A DNA stretch of 64,000 bases from Lanius collurio. Its lineage: Eukaryota; Chordata; Aves; Passeriformes; Laniidae. A program made the translations under genes and the position numbers. The stretch's first letter is position 1. Every line of letters starts with the position of its first letter. Of the stretch, positions 45,684 through 58,560 are shown piece after piece. The notes below the pieces were generated by a model. It saw only the letters and a list, made by a program, of their open reading frames with translations. It searched no databases and was not told where the DNA came from. The stretch covers positions 58,079,847 through 58,143,846 of the forward strand of contig JACBWW010000003.1 of NCBI GenBank assembly GCA_020086605.1, written 5' to 3'.

Positions 45684-48600
45684 GAAAGGAAAAGTATATT
45701 GCTTTGTAACACATAGGGTGAGCTCTGGAACTCCTTGTGAATTCAAAAATTATACACACTTTGAAAAATAAAAGACAAAATGGGCAAAGTCATGCAAGAA
45801 AAATTCATGACAGCCTAGAATATAAATTTAATACCTTCATTCTGACATACCCTGAGCTGCACATTCCTGGAGGTCATATTGGAGAAGGTATCTCTACAAC
45901 TCTGCTCTTTTCCTACACTCTTCTCTTATCCTCTACTGCTGGCAATGTCAGAAAAGCTCCTGGGCTTTTATCAACTTCTGGACTACCCCATCAGAGCTGT
46001 TCTTCCCCTCACTAATGGCATTTCTGTTATGTGAGCTGTAAAAAAAAGGAATCCACTAGCAGATAACCATATATGTACAATACCAGACAAACATCAGTAA
46101 AAAGATGGAAATAAAAAGCCCACAAAAGCCCTGTAGAAAATTAGGACATTTTTTGCTCTTCAGATCTGAGAAACAGATATCATTACAAATGCCCCAAAGT
46201 ACATATAGAAGGGGGAAGATTTTCTGAAAGGTTTAACAGTAACTAAGTAGCAAGGAAGTAACTGAACAATTATGTTCACCACAGCAATGAAACATCATTC
46301 ATTTTGGTTTTTAAATGTACATAACCCTTAGACATTACTCCAGTCCTACAAATTATAATGATGTGCTCCACCAAAATCAAATGATTAAACTCAAAGCAAA
46401 ATACACAATTTGCTCAAATTTCCATTGCATATTTTACAGTATGTTTTAAACTAAAAAAGAGAATAGAACCTGATTGTTTCACATATAGATTGGAAAATGT
46501 TTTATAGTCATAGAAAAAGAAAAGCTGTGATTTATTGCCAGTTTTTACAAGGATAGCTGTCTGATATTGTAACTTTTGCCCTATACCCACCAAGAGTGAA
46601 AGTTAATTAACTTCTTTATATGACTCAAGGACATCCAGTCTTTATGAAGTGAATGGAAAGTTACTGAACTAATGCATGAAATTGAAACACTAAGAGTAGA
46701 AAGTTTTTCCAGAAAGCCATTTTGTTTTAATAAAATCCATAATCCTTTAGAGAAAAATGAACTGACTGTTATTAAGTTAGCTCTTAGCCTTTTAAGATTA
46801 ACATTTGTAATACAGATTTTCTTTTAAGACATATACTTTTTTGGAAAGAATCTTGGTGTATCAGACACTGGAGAAACCTACCATGGTAAGTTCGACCCCT
46901 TACTGATCTTCTTACCAATTAGAACAAGTAATGCTGCATTTGAGAAGTATCTGCCTTGACCCAAAATGTTTTGACAAATAAACAACAAAAAATTTTTGGT
47001 GAACATCTAACAGGAAAACACAATAAAATTCCAGTTTGTGCCATCACAGGTTTGGATCAAATTGAGAGTAGGGAAAAGCCATTGTAGTGATGCTACCTTT
47101 AAAACAGAAGGTCTTGTTTTAATCACAACAGCATTTATGCAACTCTTGCTGAAAATATCCCTGTTCAAAAACCGGTAGAACTGCATACCAAGAGAAATAT
47201 CACTGCAAACTGCTTCTACACTCTTTCCATAAGCATCCAGTTCTCACCTTGGTTAGAGATAGCTACGGGATGAGCAAACAAAGGTACTTACACTCCCATG
47301 ACCATAAATCTCTCCTTGTGAATTCACAAGAGAATACTGTAGGATTCTATTTTTGTCTTGGCTTATTACAAGTTACCAGCACGCAGCTAGAGCAGAGTAA
47401 ATCCTACACCTGGCAACTGCAGTCTTTCAGAGCTTTCATGAACGTCGCGTTGTTTGCCTGCCTGCAAGCCAGTAGTGCACAGAATGCTAAGGGCTGTATC
47501 CGAGCAGGGCTGAAGGCAGGACACAAATAGAACAGAGCAGTAGAAAAGGAAGCTGTGTGCAATGATGCAAAAAAATCCTACTGCTGATTTGTATTCTGCC
47601 TGAATACGAGGAAGAAAGTAAGAAAACCTCCAGCTCATTCACATGAGGAATATAAATAGAAGATTCAGTAAAGAACTACTTTTCTAAGCATTCACATTTG
47701 GAACATGTTCAAATTCTAGTTATATACTGAATAATCATAAAAGGCAACACTTGTTAATCACACAATTGGAGAGTTCTAGAATTTGGAAATAGACCGATTT
47801 AATGCCAAAGTTACATACAGTTTGTATAATATACAAAATAGAAATCATAGTTAAAGTCACAAAATACAGTAGGGGATGGCAACTGCGGATAACCAGCTCC
47901 CATGGAGGATGTGATTGTATGGTACATTTCACAATAGTTATAAAAAGATGAAAGGCAGAGCTTGAGAACCATAAACAAAGGATTATTTTACAGACAATCA
48001 ACTGACAAAGTCATAGGCACTGAGCAAATAACACAAATAGAAGAAAAAGCAGCGCAGTGGAAAAGCATTTAAATACACACCATAATAAGGAAAGATGAAC
48101 TGATTTGCAATCCCAAATCTTTTCAAGGAGCATATATGACTTGCAGCTGCCTCATCAGGAGGGTGCACAAAACCAAAGCCCTTTAGGGAACATCAGCAGG
48201 GAACTCCTCCTAGGTGAAGCTTTGCTGTTGTTTAATGGAAGAAAAGCAAACAACCATCCCACGGATCTGTGCTGCTCCATGAAATAGAAAACATATCTAT
48301 AGCCACAAGCAGAGCCCAGTGCTAGGATAGGATCTGTGAAACAAAATAACTTATCCACACAATATACATTTCAAAAGCAGGTTTACTCCAGATCAGATCT
48401 AAACTGCTCATTGCACTGAATGCTCAGTAACACCTGAGAGTGCATCCTTCAGTTGATTTTCATACAAAATTAAGCCAGTTTCATCTACTATAAAGCTGCT
48501 CCATGATATAAAACACAGAAATGTAAGAGGGATATTAAGGAAATTTAATTCAAAACAAAATTCATGATCCAAACTAGAACACAGAAGTGTTGAAAATCAA

Positions 48601-48843
48601 GACCTCTATCAAAGACTTCTTACTGTCACAAGACTCTGATTTTCAGAAGGCAATAGTTGGATGACCATGCTTGCTCATCCTCTACTTCTATAAATTTTAT
48701 ATTCATTTCTATACATTCTATTCAGTCATTGTTCCTTGCAAGTGGGAACTGTGGGTTACAAGTTGTGAGAAAAGGGCAGATATGACTGAGTTACTGCAGA
48801 AAGGGGCAACAGACCCTCTTGATAAGAGGATTCAGAGGGTTCC

Positions 48844-48874
48844 ACAAAAAAAACCCAAACAAAACCAAACCCTA
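48844..48874. repeat. Short A/C-rich tract
   Basis: CAAAA, CCAAA and CCCAAAC units, similar in composition to the longer tracts at 28611 and 34460. Confidence 0.7.
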
Positions 48875-48970
48875 AAGTAAGTATAATTGTTATATCTCAA
48901 TGAAGATTTACTATCTTTAGATATATAATTTAGCAAATAAACTTCTTTTGAACTGAAATCTGTAAAGATC

Positions 48971-49680
48971 CTAAAATGGGCATGTTAGATTTATCCAGAG
49001 CCTACCTTGTACTATTCTTAGCCACACCCAAAAGACAACAGAGGAAAAAGACGACCATGCACACAAACTCCATCCAAATGGCTCATGAGTTGCAGATTCC
49101 AGTAGCTCAGTAAAGGTGAGGTTCCACATTCCTAGTTCTGTCCAGGTCAAAGGTTGAGTGTGTACTTCCAGAAGAGACAGAGAGCACAAAGGGCTCCTCG
49201 TGCTGGGCTCCACTACAGCTGACATGGACAAAAGTCCATCATTGCAGTATGATGTGCCTTGTGCACAGACACCACACACAAACATGGCCCTCAACCAGGC
49301 CTGAGACCTCATCCTGTCTGCAGAAGGTGGCCTGGACCTGTGAGTCCCTCTCAGCCAACTGGCAGACCTTCTGTTCTCTGTCTCTGCTGGATTTAAGGGT
49401 GCCTCAGTACCTGGCTCCAAGCCCCTGAGCTGCTCTGCAGGCTAATACCAGCCCTGCTGGTGGTGCCCACTGACACCTCCACACAGGGCACGCGCTCCAG
49501 CTGACTGCACCCCAACCCAATGGTCCCATTCCAGTTGGAACTGTGGGCTCACACTGGCAATTAATACTCCATATATACAAATGTATTTAGAAGAGAGCCC
49601 CCTCACCCAGCAATATATGACTAGCCTCTTTATTTCCCTATTCTGCTCTCCTATGCTTCTTCCGCTCCAAAGCACCTCGA
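48971..49680 (-). other. GC-richer stretch with a 149-codon open frame, unassigned
   Basis: One of the longest open frames in the window lies here on the minus strand (48971-49420). It starts MEPGTEAPLNPAETENRRSA and ends with a Trp-rich segment. I do not recognise it, it has no obvious splice context, and the surrounding composition changes at both ends. An old inserted element (for example a decayed LTR-type copy) is possible; chance is equally possible. No function is claimed. Confidence 0.25.
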
Positions 49681-50023
49681 ATCCTCCTTTACAGAATCAC
49701 AAACCCTGCCTTTTGCCCTTCCCCTAAAAATTCCATAGTACATCCTGTAGAATTTATGGATGCTCTTCCCCTCCATCCCATAATAAATCTCATGGAACTG
49801 ATCACCTTCCTGTGGAAGACTTGGGAAGAACCAGGTCAGGATGGTTCATTTCTCAGATTATTTCCCCATCTCTCACTATTCCACTGGGTCCCTTTGTGGT
49901 TTTGGAGATAAGCCTTTTACCACACAGCCTGATTTATCCCCTGGCTTTCAGAGTAAAGCTAGAGAGGCCTACATCATTGTATACTTTGTAGCTCAGATAG
50001 TCAGGAGTTAAGGTGATGTTATT

Positions 50024-50193
50024 TGGGACAGGCTATCCCGGGAACTGGTGGGGTTGCCATCCCCAAAAGCATTCAAAAAACTTGTGGATGTAACACTTGA
50101 GGACATAGTTTAGTGGTGAACATGGTGATGCTGGGTTGACAGTTGGACTTGATGATCTTAGTGGTCTTTTCCAATATTAACAATTTCATTCCA
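50024..50193 (+). mobile_element. CR1 3' end fragment
   Basis: It contains 'ggttgccatccccaaaagca', 'cacttgaggacatagtttag', 'ggtgatgctgggttgacagt' and 'tggacttgatgatcttagtg', ending in a diverged tail. It resembles the 3043-3320 copy in the 'gaggacatggtttaa' region. It is antisense to ASAP1. Confidence 0.88.
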
Positions 50194-50368
50194 TATGAAA
50201 AAAAAGTTATTTTTTATAAATGTCTATTTCACAGCTGGTAAATCATCAGAAACTTACTAGGATGTACATGCCATTCCCTTTCTCCTTAAAAAATGGAGAA
50301 AAGGAATTAATTTCTACAGCAATAAGGACTTAACCAATTAATGATAATGTCCCCATAGATTATACAGC

Positions 50369-50440
50369 CTAAAAATGAAAAAAAAAGCTACTCCAAAAAA
50401 AATCCCCAAAAAACCAAAACCACACACAAAAAAAAGGAAG
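50369..50440. repeat. Short A/C-rich tract
   Basis: An A-rich sequence with CCCC, CCAAAA and CACACACA blocks, beginning about 175 bp after the CR1 tail. Confidence 0.7.
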
Positions 50441-52180
50441 TCAAATCATAGCAAAGGCAGGACTATTCTTACTTACATTGCCAAAGTGCCCAAGCAGAAG
50501 CCAAACTCCTTTGGGGTAAGAACTCTACAAGTGTCAAATAAAGTCTGTGATCTGACAGAGGCACACATGAAAGAAAATGAAAATGCTTTCCTACACAGAG
50601 GAGGAGGAGTACAACAAGACAGCACTTGATAGCATGACAGGCAACACTCACTTCTAGTTTCTACTGAGAGCAAGAGATATATGTAACATTTGAGCTCACT
50701 CATAGGGAGTCCCTAGCATGGATCAGAGGCAACATGAAGTCAAAGAAGATCCCTTTAAGTCTACAAGCAAAAGAACACAGCAGGCCAGAGCCCAGAGCCC
50801 AGCACGGACACACGTGGAAGACAACAAGAGACAATGGGTTAAAAGTGGAAAGCTGTAAGGTTGCTCCTCCCCCCAAGGTAAAAGCAAAGCTGAGGGTGTA
50901 TATACAAGCCAGCACAGCTATTTTAGAGGAAATCAAGGAAATCAACCCATTTCTCACAAGAACTGTTCAAGATAACACACACTCTCTTTATCTATATCCC
51001 AGAGACCAGTGAATTTGTCAAGGAGTGGATTAAATAAGTGAACTTAAAAAAATAAAACAAAATTACATAAAACCCACTGCAAAAGCAGAAAATCTCACTC
51101 TCACCAAGTTCCCTTGGCAAGATCAACAATCTCCTAGAAGCTGCATTACATGCACTTCTAAAAGTGCCCTGGTTTCCCAAAGGCTGTCTTGCTGTGTGCT
51201 GTTAAAAATAAAATCCCTTTTGGTTATATTTGTTTTAACTTACTGACTTGAAAAATCTACAGCCAACTCACGTAACACTGTGTCCTTTTCTCTGCCTGCT
51301 GTTAAAGTTCTCTGGGCTCCTCTTTTTTTCTGAATCCTTTCTGTGTTTGTCTAAGCTCACCCACCCCATCCCCAGTCTTTCTTTTACCTAGTCTCTTCCT
51401 CCTCCCACTTTCACTTGGAGAATTTAATGGTCTTTTTGTTTAAGCCTCCATTATTCCCATTGTCTCTTTCTGTCTGTCAGTTGATCAGTGACTTGCAAAC
51501 AGCTTACAAAACACATTTATCTGCAGCTGGTCTGGCTGAGAGCTCAAGGAAAGTTCACATCCTTGCAAAAAACCCCATGAATTCCACTACCTACCCCAAA
51601 AAACTAACAGACAAGTAACACAATTTAACATGCTTTTTTTTAGCAGGTAACTGCAAAACAACCAAAGAACACACCACATACTCAGAGACTAACAAAACAA
51701 TTGAGTGAATTCATTGATGAACTGACCACTAATTAATATGATAAAATACAAATCTAAAACTCATACAGTTAAAAAGGAAAAGGAATTGTTCCCAAACTCC
51801 TATTATAGGCACTACTAATTAAATTAAAGGAAAAAATGCACAACTACCTTGATTTTTCAAATTTTATTCCAGAAATGGTTTCCTAGTAGACAACACAAAT
51901 TCACTCTGCTGCTGTGCCTTCCACGTGCAGAATGTGCAGCCCAGGGCTGGAAGAGAGGCAGGGCTGCCCTGCTCAGCTGCTCACCAGGCCTGGCCTGCAG
52001 GAACAGATGCTACAGAAACTTTGTCTGTGAAACTCTGAAAAAAATGGTGACTTAGGTTTTGGCCTGTAATTATGAGTTCCACAAACAAATAGTTCACACT
52101 TATATGCTTCATACTGCTAACACTTAAGTAAGTCTTATTTTAATAAGTAAGAAATTTAAATTCCAAAGATTTTTTCAGAT

Positions 52181-52226
52181 TGTTTGTTACATTACCTTGA
52201 GTAATGTTTGTTACTACCTTGAGGTG
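52181..52226. repeat. Short imperfect tandem duplication
   Basis: The unit 'tgtttgttac(att)accttgag' occurs twice with a period of about 25 bp; the second copy lacks three bases. Confidence 0.65.
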
Positions 52227-53900
52227 TCTTCACTTAACAACAAGGTAAAACTTCATGGTCACTTGGGTAATAACATGTTTACCTGATGCAACTAATGCAT
52301 GCTCTTACATATGGGAACTTTAAAATTAAAAAAAAACAAAAACAAACCAAAAACTTCACTGCAACATCACTATTCCACAGAAATTAGTAGCATCTTAGCT
52401 CTTCTTTTCAATTGTTCTCTGAGTTTAAGAACTAAACTTTCCTGGACCACTTGCAGCAGCATGTAACTTTATAAATTAAGTATCCTAGACAAAATAAGGC
52501 ACAATTCCTATAAACAAAGTGTCAATGACTTCAACTGAGCTCACATAATTCAGAGAAACCTCAGTCCTACAAGAAAGCAAGCACTTTCCATGATACAGCA
52601 GTATCTTCTGATCCCTACAAGTGTTATTAAAAATGAAGTGTGGTATCACAGACTCCTGGAGTTAGGTTGAGTGCAGGATTATAATGTGTGTATTGGATAT
52701 CTTGGGAATCTTAGGGAAAAATATTATCTCAGTTATATTCTAAGCTTTGTGAAACTGAAAGAAAAAGCATTTAAACCAATTAGCTGGAAACAATTTTCTA
52801 CTATAAAAAGGATATTCCAAAGGTGCACTCATAGCTACCATGCGATACTCTTCTGGCATTCATTTCTGAAATTCACATCTAAAAACCATATAACTTGTGT
52901 ACCTGATAGTTTAACAGCTGAGTGATACAACAGCTAATCTAAAAACCCAAAAGCAAAGATTCTTCCCCTAGTTTTCATAAGGCAAAACTCAGTGCTGATT
53001 CAACTGTTGCAATTAATCCAAATACCTCTCTGCTTGGTAAGAGAACAGCTGATGTAAAATTGACACTGCAAATTAAAACGGGCTCTTATTAAACCTTTGA
53101 ATTTCTGAAAGAATGTAGTGGAAGGCACAGTACATGGCATGCTGCATTTTTGACCAAGGAAATTTATACAAACCCTTTATTCAAAATCCAGGCTGTCAAA
53201 AACATACAACCATTTGAAATCAACTTCTCCCCTTAATGTCTTATAGAGCACAGATGTCTTGGCAAGGTTGGTACAAACAAAAACCTCCAAGCTATTCAAC
53301 CAGCTGCTTTGATTTTGTTATGCCTGAACAGTCGCATGCTCAGTTGAGACCTCTATTCTGTTTATGCCTTGAGTCAATATAAAGCTTTTTGCTCTTTATT
53401 AGCACAAGTAGCAGTTTTTTAAATGATTTCTTGTGACACCACGAAAGAAAATAACCTCTGCAGAAATGACTCACTGATATTAATAAAAATAAAACTAAGT
53501 TCTCAAAAATCAGTAAGTTATTACCAGTGTATGAATGTCCTTAGAGCATACATTGTAAGTTGAGTTGTTTTGTTTTCTAAATCTTAAGATATACAAGCAA
53601 TACACAGCATCTTAACAAAAAATGAAATCAAACCATTAATAGATACCCCTGTGCATGCTCCTAGCCCAGAACAAACACAGCTCAGACCATGTTTTTACAA
53701 GTTTCCATTAACAGCACTGTGCAATCATTGCAGTTACCTAATTTACAGGCCTTTACTGCTTCTGCACCAGAGATTACCAAGGAGTACTATGACCAGAAAA
53801 TGCACTTTTCAAATCATCCAGCAGTTTCCAAACAGCTCACTTGTCAGGAGAAGCATTATTTTCAAAAAGCATCAAGAGAGATACTAAAACATGTATGTAC

Positions 53901-53964
53901 CTTAAAGGCATCTTTTAGGGCCTCCAAAGATGAAATATAATTGTCAGCCTGCAGCCCAATCGAT
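53901..53964 (-). other. Possible unrecognised 64-bp exon in the ASAP1 5' intron
   Basis: The reverse complement shows a long pyrimidine tract (TTTTTCTTTCTCTTCTATC), then CATTTAG, then 64 bases open in one frame, then AAG|GTACAT. In the open frame it reads, after one leading base, SIGLQADNYISSLEALKDAF and K, ending in phase 0. That phase fits the ASAP1 exon starting at 31027. If it were inserted as a cassette after a phase-0 exon, the frame would instead hit TGA after six codons, so it could act as a poison exon or belong to an alternative 5' end. I do not recognise the peptide. Chance is a real possibility. Confidence 0.3.
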
Positions 53965-56170
53965 CTAAATGGATGATAGAAGAGAAAGAAAAACAAGCTG
54001 TCCAGAGTTTTGCTTTGCCTGTAAATACTGTCCTCTGAGCCATCACAAGTGTTCTCAAGAAGAATAACACATCTGTGTGGCCTTGACATCAGCTATGTCA
54101 TCAATGGTGCAGTTACTGTACTACTGAACTAAAAAATTTTTCACTTAAATTGGCATCAGTAAATATAAGGGAGTAATTTTTAACACGTCTTCCTACAACT
54201 CATTCATTATAAATCACAGAAAATAGGGAATATTTGCAATAAAATGTTTATTAATATACAATTTAACTATTTCTTCTGAATTATGTATCATATTATACCA
54301 TAACAATTCTTTTAGAGTATGAGTACTCTCGAATGAGCAATTCTTTTCAAAGATGATGGTTTTATTACAGTTCTATTAAGAACAATTGAATACACCTCAT
54401 TCTGACAGAAGAAAAACAATTACACACGAAAGTAATGAGGATTTTGGTTTGTTTTTCTTAAATATTCATTCCATGCCCTGTTTACACTTGATAAGCAGGC
54501 ATGGTTTACTCTCTACTGTTATCATAAGCTTAGGAAAAAAGTTGGAGGTCAGTTACCAGAAAAACTGTAGACCCCCTTGTGGCTACACATAATTCAATGC
54601 CTGTAATGATACATATTTATCCCATTCAGTACACTGCACAAAATATGATTGCTGGTGTATAAAGTGGCAGTCTGCACCATCAAAAAAACCCACCAAGGCA
54701 ACTCAGATAGACTGCAGTGTAACATACTTAGCAAGTCACAAAAAGGGACAGAAAATTTTACCACACTCTCAGGCAAACACATTTGTTAGTCAGCCTGTCA
54801 AATATAACATGCTAGTTTGCAATGACCCATATTTGCAGCTGCAAGAAAGAAAGAAAAAAGTGGAGAAGGATTTTAAGTCTAGACCTCTCCCTCTTTTCCA
54901 CCCATGGCTTCAAGGACAAGATTAGTCATACACACAAACACTGCATCAAGGCTGGTTGTACTTTCTACCAGGTGCAGCAGGAGGTACGATGAAAGAAAGA
55001 ATCCAGGACAGGCAGCTCTCCAGCTGACTCAGTGAGGGCTGGGGGTGGGGGAGAAAGCCTCTAAGTAAAGAAGTAAAGTCAGTTGCAACTTGATTAAATA
55101 TCATTCTCCCATTTTTTTCCTACATCATTTAGAAACATTTGCATTGTGTGTTGCCATTCACAAAGTCATGATAAATGTTTTAAATTGGCAGTCTATTTTA
55201 ACCTGGTTGGAGTTGTTTGTGATTTTAAGGTAAAGAAATAGTAATGAATTTTTAATTCCACCATGTAGCAAGTTACCAAAGATGGGTATGCACCAAACAC
55301 TACAGCTTGCCTATCATATCCTTTTGATTATTCAAGGGGCTATCAGAAGCACAGGTTCTCACTTCAGCTGGATGGTCCAAGCAGTAAAGTGGTATGATAG
55401 GTTAAGAAACGCAGAAACTGTGCCTACAAAAACTGAGGATTTTCTGCAGCTGTCTGAATTCCCAGAGGGTTTTTGACCCAAAATAAGCACCCGTTCACAT
55501 CATGTGCATCAGAAACTCCTGTACATGCTCAGCTATCTGGACATCAGCACCCACTCACTCTACCCATTCTGCAAAATCTACAAGGGATGCAGACTCCTAA
55601 AAGCACTGCATACACTTCCAGACCAACTCTACTGAAGCCAAAATTGTCAGACTTGCTACACGTACAGTAACTCTGAAAACCGATTTAAATGTCATTTAAG
55701 TACACTTAACAGTCAAACGAGTTCTTGGCAAATACTTTTGGGCAATTTCACATTACAGTGTCTTATGCAAAGCATTGCACTACCAGCATGGTGTGCTGAT
55801 GTCAGGCATGTTTAATCAATTTTCACCACTCTATTCTCTAATCCACAGTCACAGTTGAAAGCTTTTTCTACTACAACTTGGATAAGGACATTCTCAAATT
55901 CAACATTAAAATAACTTCTCAGCTAGGTGGATGTGTTATTTAGTGTATTTGGTTTATGTGGCAAGGTTTTGGTAGGCAAGGCAACAAAGAGGGCCTGCAG
56001 GGTGGCTCCTGTGAGAAGACACCAGAAGCTGCCTCCATGCTGGAGAGAGTCACAAAGGATTCCACAAAGGACCCAATACATTTGGCAACTTTGTTTTTTA
56101 GTTTCCGTGGCTGGAATTTGTTTTTGATCTTGGGAGTAATTTTTTAAGATGAATTTACAATTCCATTTAT

Positions 56171-56230
56171 CATTTAATTCACCATTCATTCAACTTTATC
56201 ATGAAAGTTATAACTTTCATAAATTAAATG
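56171..56230. repeat. Nested palindrome
   Basis: A perfect 20-bp palindrome (ATGAAAGTTATAACTTTCAT, 56201-56220) is enclosed by a 9-bp inverted repeat, CATTTAATT (56171-56179) and AATTAAATG (56222-56230). The AT-rich sequence could extrude as a cruciform. Confidence 0.8.
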
Positions 56231-57889
56231 AAGCTTTTAAGGTATGTTTCTCACAATCCCTTTTACTGTAACAATTAATAAATGCTTTTCACTATTAAAC
56301 AGAAGAAAATGCACATCTGAAAGGCTGGTGAAAATACCCAGAAGGTGGCAGTTCGCCCCCTCAGACTTCTCTTAGGTAACCTGCAACATCTCAGTGGTAT
56401 CATGAGCTGAAAGCATCAACAGAGCTCAGCTGCTGCAGTGGTGCCCTGTGACCTGTTCAGGCCAGTCCAGGTCATAACATGATTACAGAGATAGGAATCC
56501 AGCTTATTCATCAGCCCTCAAAGAACAATCCTCCTATCAATCACACAGAGTAACCTTGGTACAGGCTCCTGGACTTAAGCTGAAACCTGGTAGCTTCCTA
56601 CACAAACCACGTAGATGTTTCATCACTGTTGTCACAATACTCTGACCTTCCGTGCAAGTTCCTTTCTCTATTTCAGTTTCTCTTAATCTGATTAGTAAAC
56701 ACCCGTGACACCTGGCTGTAGTACCAGATCACCCACGACTTCAGACAGAAGTTTATAATTTGAGGAGTGGAAAGATCTAAATGTATTGGGACTGGGGAAG
56801 AAAAGCAAAAACCAGATAAATCTATGCAAGCTAAAAGTAAAGTAACAGTTTCCATTAGCTGTAAGTAAAGACTCGCAGTGAATAACTACTCTTTTTTTCT
56901 TTTTAAACAGTATTTCAGTTTAAATATGACACCAAATGTAAAGGTCCGCTAATTTTATGAAGTCATCTCTTAAAACTGTGAAGTGTTTCCACTAGACTTA
57001 AAACCCAAACATTTATTTAAAAACATCTGAAAAACAAACACTGAAATACTCAGAACATAAACAGGAAATAAAATTAACGTACAATTTGCTGTCTATCATA
57101 TGAAAAATATAAAAAGCAAGAACAGAGTATGACACTAAGACTGTAATATTTTAAATACTGACTTTAATGACCACATGAAGATAACCTATCCATCCATATG
57201 CGATTTTAACATTAACATGTTGTGAAAAAAAAAATACAGTCCTTTGTAAAAAAAAAAAAAATTAAACTAAAAAACGCCACTAATACAAAGGAAAAACCCC
57301 AAAAGTACATAATCTCCATTTTCTCTTGTGTTAAATTTAATCCCACAGAAATCAGATAACCAAATTTTCTAAAGCCTTTGAGGTTGTTTGGGAAATAAAA
57401 GCTAAATAAGAAACACTAACAGTTACAGGAGGAAGTATGAAATAGTATGACTGCAGTTTGCAAAGGGAACTAAAAAAAGCGAAGTAAACATGACCTGGCA
57501 TAGAACTACTCCCTAATGAACATCAAAGATCCCAAAAAATCCCACACTCTGCATACCTTCAGGTCTCAAATTCCCAGTTAAATCTAATGATACATTTTGC
57601 CATCTTGTAAAGAAAAAAAGAAACTAGATGAGGAGACCCACATTCTGAAGATAACATGAAAGACCATTCCTCCACCCTGCCTGAAGAACATCTCCCTTTT
57701 CATCCCTTTTTCTTTTCACAGAACTTTATCATTTTGCCTTCGCAGCGCAATCCCTGTGGTGAGGCACATGCCTTTTTGGTATTTCTTTCACACTTAAAAG
57801 ACTGGCAGCCAAAACATCTAGTTAGTAAACAAATATTGTCCTAAAAAGGAGCCACAAATGGCCAATCAATAGGAATAAAAGCAAGGAGA

Positions 57890-58560
57890 GTCAGGCAATT
57901 CATTCTTCAGCAGCAAGAGCCAAGAAGTAGCCACTGCTATGGCACAGTCCAGTGCTGCCCACTCCCTGTTCCAGGCACACAAGCCTGTCGAGAAAAGCAG
58001 GCTGGGGAGGAAGGGTGGTAGCAAACACCACTCCTGCTGCACATGCAGCTATCCCCAGTAAAAGGGCAGTTGTGTAACCCCAGTGGCTCACCTGCCCTTT
58101 GATATAAGGACATGTACTGAAACAAAGAACAAAGAAACTGCTTGGTTAACAGGACTTAAACCCTTTACTGCTCCCATGCTACACAGGTGATCAAAAGAAA
58201 GCCATCAGAGAACCAAGCTGAAAGGCAACAGGAAAAAAACAAAGTTATCCTTTGCTTTGGCCAGTAGTGTAACTAAAAGCAACTACCTGCACATTTTTAA
58301 ATCCCGAACTGATCATGTACACATGAAGACCGCTAATTCTACCTTTCTGCCCAACCAGCCCCATTCAGGAACGGGGTAGAGAAGGGACATTTTTCCTGTG
58401 GAGAGGCAGAACTTCCTGTCAGCAGTGCCACCTGCACAACCAGGTCACAACTTCTCTTGCAGTGCATGCAAGACATTTCCTGCGTAGGCACTTGTGTGGT
58501 TAATGCAGCTCCAGCAGCAGCAAGCACAGGCTCTGCCCCACAGCAGTGCACTGACACAGC
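57890..58560. other. GC-richer stretch with short open frames, unassigned
   Basis: Two patches (57890-58110 and 58340-58560) are richer in G+C than their surroundings and contain minus-strand frames of 60-72 codons. One begins with a hydrophobic segment that superficially resembles a signal peptide. I found no splice context or family resemblance. Confidence 0.25.

Noticed and set aside
57900..58091. 63-codon minus-strand frame with an apparent signal peptide
   Set aside because: Too short, with no conservation evidence. The hydrophobic start can arise by chance in a GC-richer patch.
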